Source of the DNA: Palaemon carinicauda
Lineage: Eukaryota > Arthropoda > Malacostraca > Decapoda > Palaemonidae
DNA: 64,000 bases
Assembly: GCF_036898095.1 (NCBI RefSeq)
Contig: NC_090743.1
Location: 14,628,295 to 14,692,294, forward strand
Direction: 5' to 3'
Position numbers and translations under genes: made by a program. A model generated the notes under the pieces. The model did no database searches, was not told the DNA's origin, and was given only the letters and a program-made list of their open reading frames with translations. Numbering within the stretch: the first letter of the stretch is position 1; each line of letters starts with the position of its first letter. Below, piece by piece: positions 62,139 to 64,000 of this stretch.

Positions 62139-62358
62139 AGAACTTAATGACGATGCTGACCCAGCAAGCTAGCGACCTACCTTAATCCTACCCTCGGGGC
62201 ACATTCCTTGATGCCGGGGGTAAGGCTACTTAGAGCGCGGAGTGGAGGGGTAACTACTCAAAACTCTGGTCGGCAGAGAGAGATCACCAGTGACTTCCTA
62301 AGAAAGTAGTTCTCAGTAAGTATGTTAGGAAAAATAAAAATTACTTAAAATTTTTGAT
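62139..62358 (-). repeat. DIRS-C right inverted terminal repeat
   Basis: Inverse of the left ITR with about five differences in roughly 175 bases. It extends beyond the left ITR at its outer end by an AT-rich stretch (GGAAAAATAAAAATTACTT) also found, complemented, in the ICR. Confidence 0.88.
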
Positions 62359-62547
62359 ATCTCTTCTGTTATCGTAAATTTTTATAATTACATTTTAATG
62401 TAAAACAAATTGTGAGCAATGGCATCTGTATAGATTCCATGAGTCACAAGACGATGTATTACACGGTAAGTTACACCCTTCACCCTTCAGTCCTACCTCA
62501 AACCTCATAGAGAGTACCTGTTTGAGTTTGACCTCTGACATTCACAC

Positions 62548-62559
62548 TTTTTTTTTTTT

Positions 62560-62611
<52 letters not shown>
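62548..62611. repeat. poly(T) tract
   Basis: A run of 12 T, then AA, then about 50 T on the + strand. It could be the poly(A) tail of an antisense retro-insertion, but no body is recognisable beside it. Confidence 0.9.
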
Positions 62612-62612
<1 letters not shown>

Positions 62613-63406
62613 GGGCAAGAATTTCATCATTGCAAAGAGGAAGAGACAATTTCAACATCTTGCTAACATAAGGAAGAAAATTTGCTCAGATAAGAGTTAA
62701 GAAGTTGGTAATGTCGATGAAATTAGCGGAGTTAGTGAAAAAGAGAGAGATGGTTGGTGAAGGAGCGACTGTCTCGCCTAAAGAAGCAAGATATTGAGCA
62801 AAGGTATCTTCATTTATGATTAAATCATGATAAATAACTTTATTTTGGTTTATTAATATCCAAAAATGTACATAATATTCATAATAATCAAGATTTATTA
62901 ATATTGTCTTTGTAAAAATACAAAGAAAACTTTGAACGCCCGTATCTCAAAACTATACTCCTTCCTTCAAATGCTCTTCTCTCCCTTAGTTTTAAAGATA
63001 TAGCATTGAAATTTGGTATATAACTTAGAAAGACATCATAATACAATAAAATAGAGCCCTTTTTTCCAATTTGTATTTCATTTTTTTTCCCTTGAAATAC
63101 AGTATAGGGTTTATTTTTTACTAAAATGAAAAAATTTATATCTAGCAAAAAAAATTACTTTTAGAAAAAAAAATCTTATTTTAATTGAGGTGTGTATCAC
63201 ATCTATATAGAGTATTATTCCCAGGTCTTAATGTTAAGTATCAAGGAAGGAAATAGAATTTGAAAAACACTAATTTTCAAGATAAATCCCCCTGGCGTCG
63301 CAAAACCAAAGGTCAGAGGCAAAAATCCTATACAGTTTGGAGATGTCCTAAGTCACTTTATTAAGTGGTATGAATGTCAAAGTCCTGTCCTTAAAAAACG
63401 GCACTA
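62612..63406. other. interior of the TTAA element, right side
   Basis: AT-rich sequence with no recognisable protein. A minus-strand open stretch (62888-63148) ends in runs of Lys, Phe and Ile and shows no domain. Confidence 0.5.
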
Positions 63407-63424
63407 GCCGGCCGGCCCCCTTAA

Positions 63425-64000
63425 ACTGTTCATCATTATGATGGTAGGTTTTTGGTGACCTGTATTTTTAGAAGCTTTTTAATTTTCTATATATAAATCC
63501 CTTCAATTGAGTAACAGGTGTAAAAAGCAGTTCAACTTATGCTAGAACTCATATGCGATGATACAATTTCTTGCCTCAAATATGCTATAACAAAGATTTG
63601 AGGGATTGATTGGTAGGCCATGTAATTTTTGTGTCAAATTTCAAGTTCCATGAGTAATACTGTGTTTTGGTCGGGACAGGTTTGCTACGGTAAGCTCATC
63701 TGTTCTACCTGCAAAATTGGTTATCTAAGCATTGGGCTTTTTACTGTACTTTAGTAGAAGTATTATGAAATTGGGGGTACTGCTATAGATGTGTCCTTTT
63801 CATCAGCTATGTTATTGCATCCCAAACTTTATATTCATCTGGTTTGTGTTAATCAAAGAATCTTTATGGTTGGATGAAGCTTCGGCTGTACAGTTGACTT
63901 TGTCAAGTGCTCTTTCTAGCACTGCTGGGGACCCAAGGATTCACAGACATAATGACGAGGTTACCGTCACCCTTCATGTGTCTGTTTAACTATAGCTTAA
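63425..64000. other. unannotated DNA to the window end
   Basis: No exon of Abi or of another gene is recognised. The open stretch at 63789-63989 has no known motif. Confidence 0.5.

Larger units (their letters stand above)
55854..62358 (+). mobile_element. DIRS-C: nearly intact DIRS retrotransposon
   Basis: A 6.5-kb DIRS element with ITRs (about 55877-56068 and 62139-62358) that are about 97% alike over roughly 175 bases by eye, and an ICR at 61970-62060. Gag, RT/RNase H, connector and tyrosine recombinase are all present with catalytic residues. I see four disabling lesions: a TGA in gag at 57550, a G8-run frameshift at 57742-57749, a small deletion with frame change near 60150, and a TAG in the recombinase at 61191. 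No target-site duplication is evident, as expected for DIRS. The left boundary is uncertain by about 20 bases. Confidence 0.92.
55665..63424. mobile_element. TTAA-flanked inverted-repeat element hosting DIRS-C
   Basis: TTAAGGGGCCCGGCCGG at 55665-55681 faces GCCGGCCGGCCCCCTTAA at 63407-63424, giving terminal inverted repeats of about 16 bases bounded by TTAA. TTAA ends are typical of piggyBac-type transposons and their MITEs. Without DIRS-C the element would be about 1.25 kb. No transposase is seen. The family assignment is inference from the TTAA and the short TIR. Confidence 0.6.

Noticed and set aside
62888..63148. 86-codon minus-strand open frame
   Set aside because: Low-complexity Lys/Phe/Ile sequence within a non-autonomous element; no domain and no expression signal.

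Overview
This window looks like nuclear DNA from a decapod crustacean, most likely a caridean shrimp. The grounds are a recognisable arthropod gene split by introns, a very high repeat load with long (TA)n, (CT)n and (GT)n arrays, and several DIRS-type tyrosine-recombinase retrotransposons, a class known to be abundant in decapods. The species is inferred from the style of the sequence, not proven. There are no bacterial-type genes or operons.

The only host gene I can identify is Abi (Abl interactor), on the + strand. Five coding exons are visible: 13345-13470 (start codon in a strong Kozak context), 29558-29725, 30676-30823, 31055-31284 and 31557-31821. They join in a consistent reading frame (42 + 56 + 126 + 88 codons). 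They encode the N-terminal WAVE-binding region, the Abi homeodomain-homologous region and the start of the Ser/Pro-rich region. The C-terminal SH3 exons are not seen and should lie beyond position 64000. Intron 1 is 16.1 kb and consists mostly of two DIRS elements; the last visible intron is at least 32 kb.

Layout. 1-13 kb: upstream repeats, comprising a 5'-truncated LINE on the minus strand (942-3475), a TA microsatellite, a small fold-back element, a 1.2-kb fold-back element carrying a nested SINE-like repeat (8618-9795), and an antisense DIRS gag fragment (10380-12870). 13.3-29.7 kb: Abi exon 1, DIRS-A1 (13581-19943), a DIRS gag remnant (20400-21330), DIRS-B (21407-29238, with a nested SINE-like repeat), then exon 2. 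30.6-31.8 kb: exons 3-5. 31.8-64 kb: probable Abi intron with a minisatellite, a decayed DIRS gag fragment, DIRS-A2 (41635-48366), a LINE fragment, and DIRS-C (about 55854-62358) inserted inside a TTAA-flanked element (55665-63424).

The DIRS elements are the main story. Each has inverted terminal repeats (ITRs), an internal complementary region (ICR) that matches both termini, and the order gag, reverse transcriptase/RNase H, tyrosine recombinase (YR). By ITR similarity DIRS-A1 and A2 are the youngest, C slightly older and B the oldest. A1 and A2 have lost most of the RT by different internal deletions, yet their ITRs are almost identical, so they were probably mobilised in trans. DIRS-C keeps recognisable RT, RNase H and YR catalytic residues and is silenced by only a few lesions. 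All four long DIRS copies lie in the same orientation as Abi.
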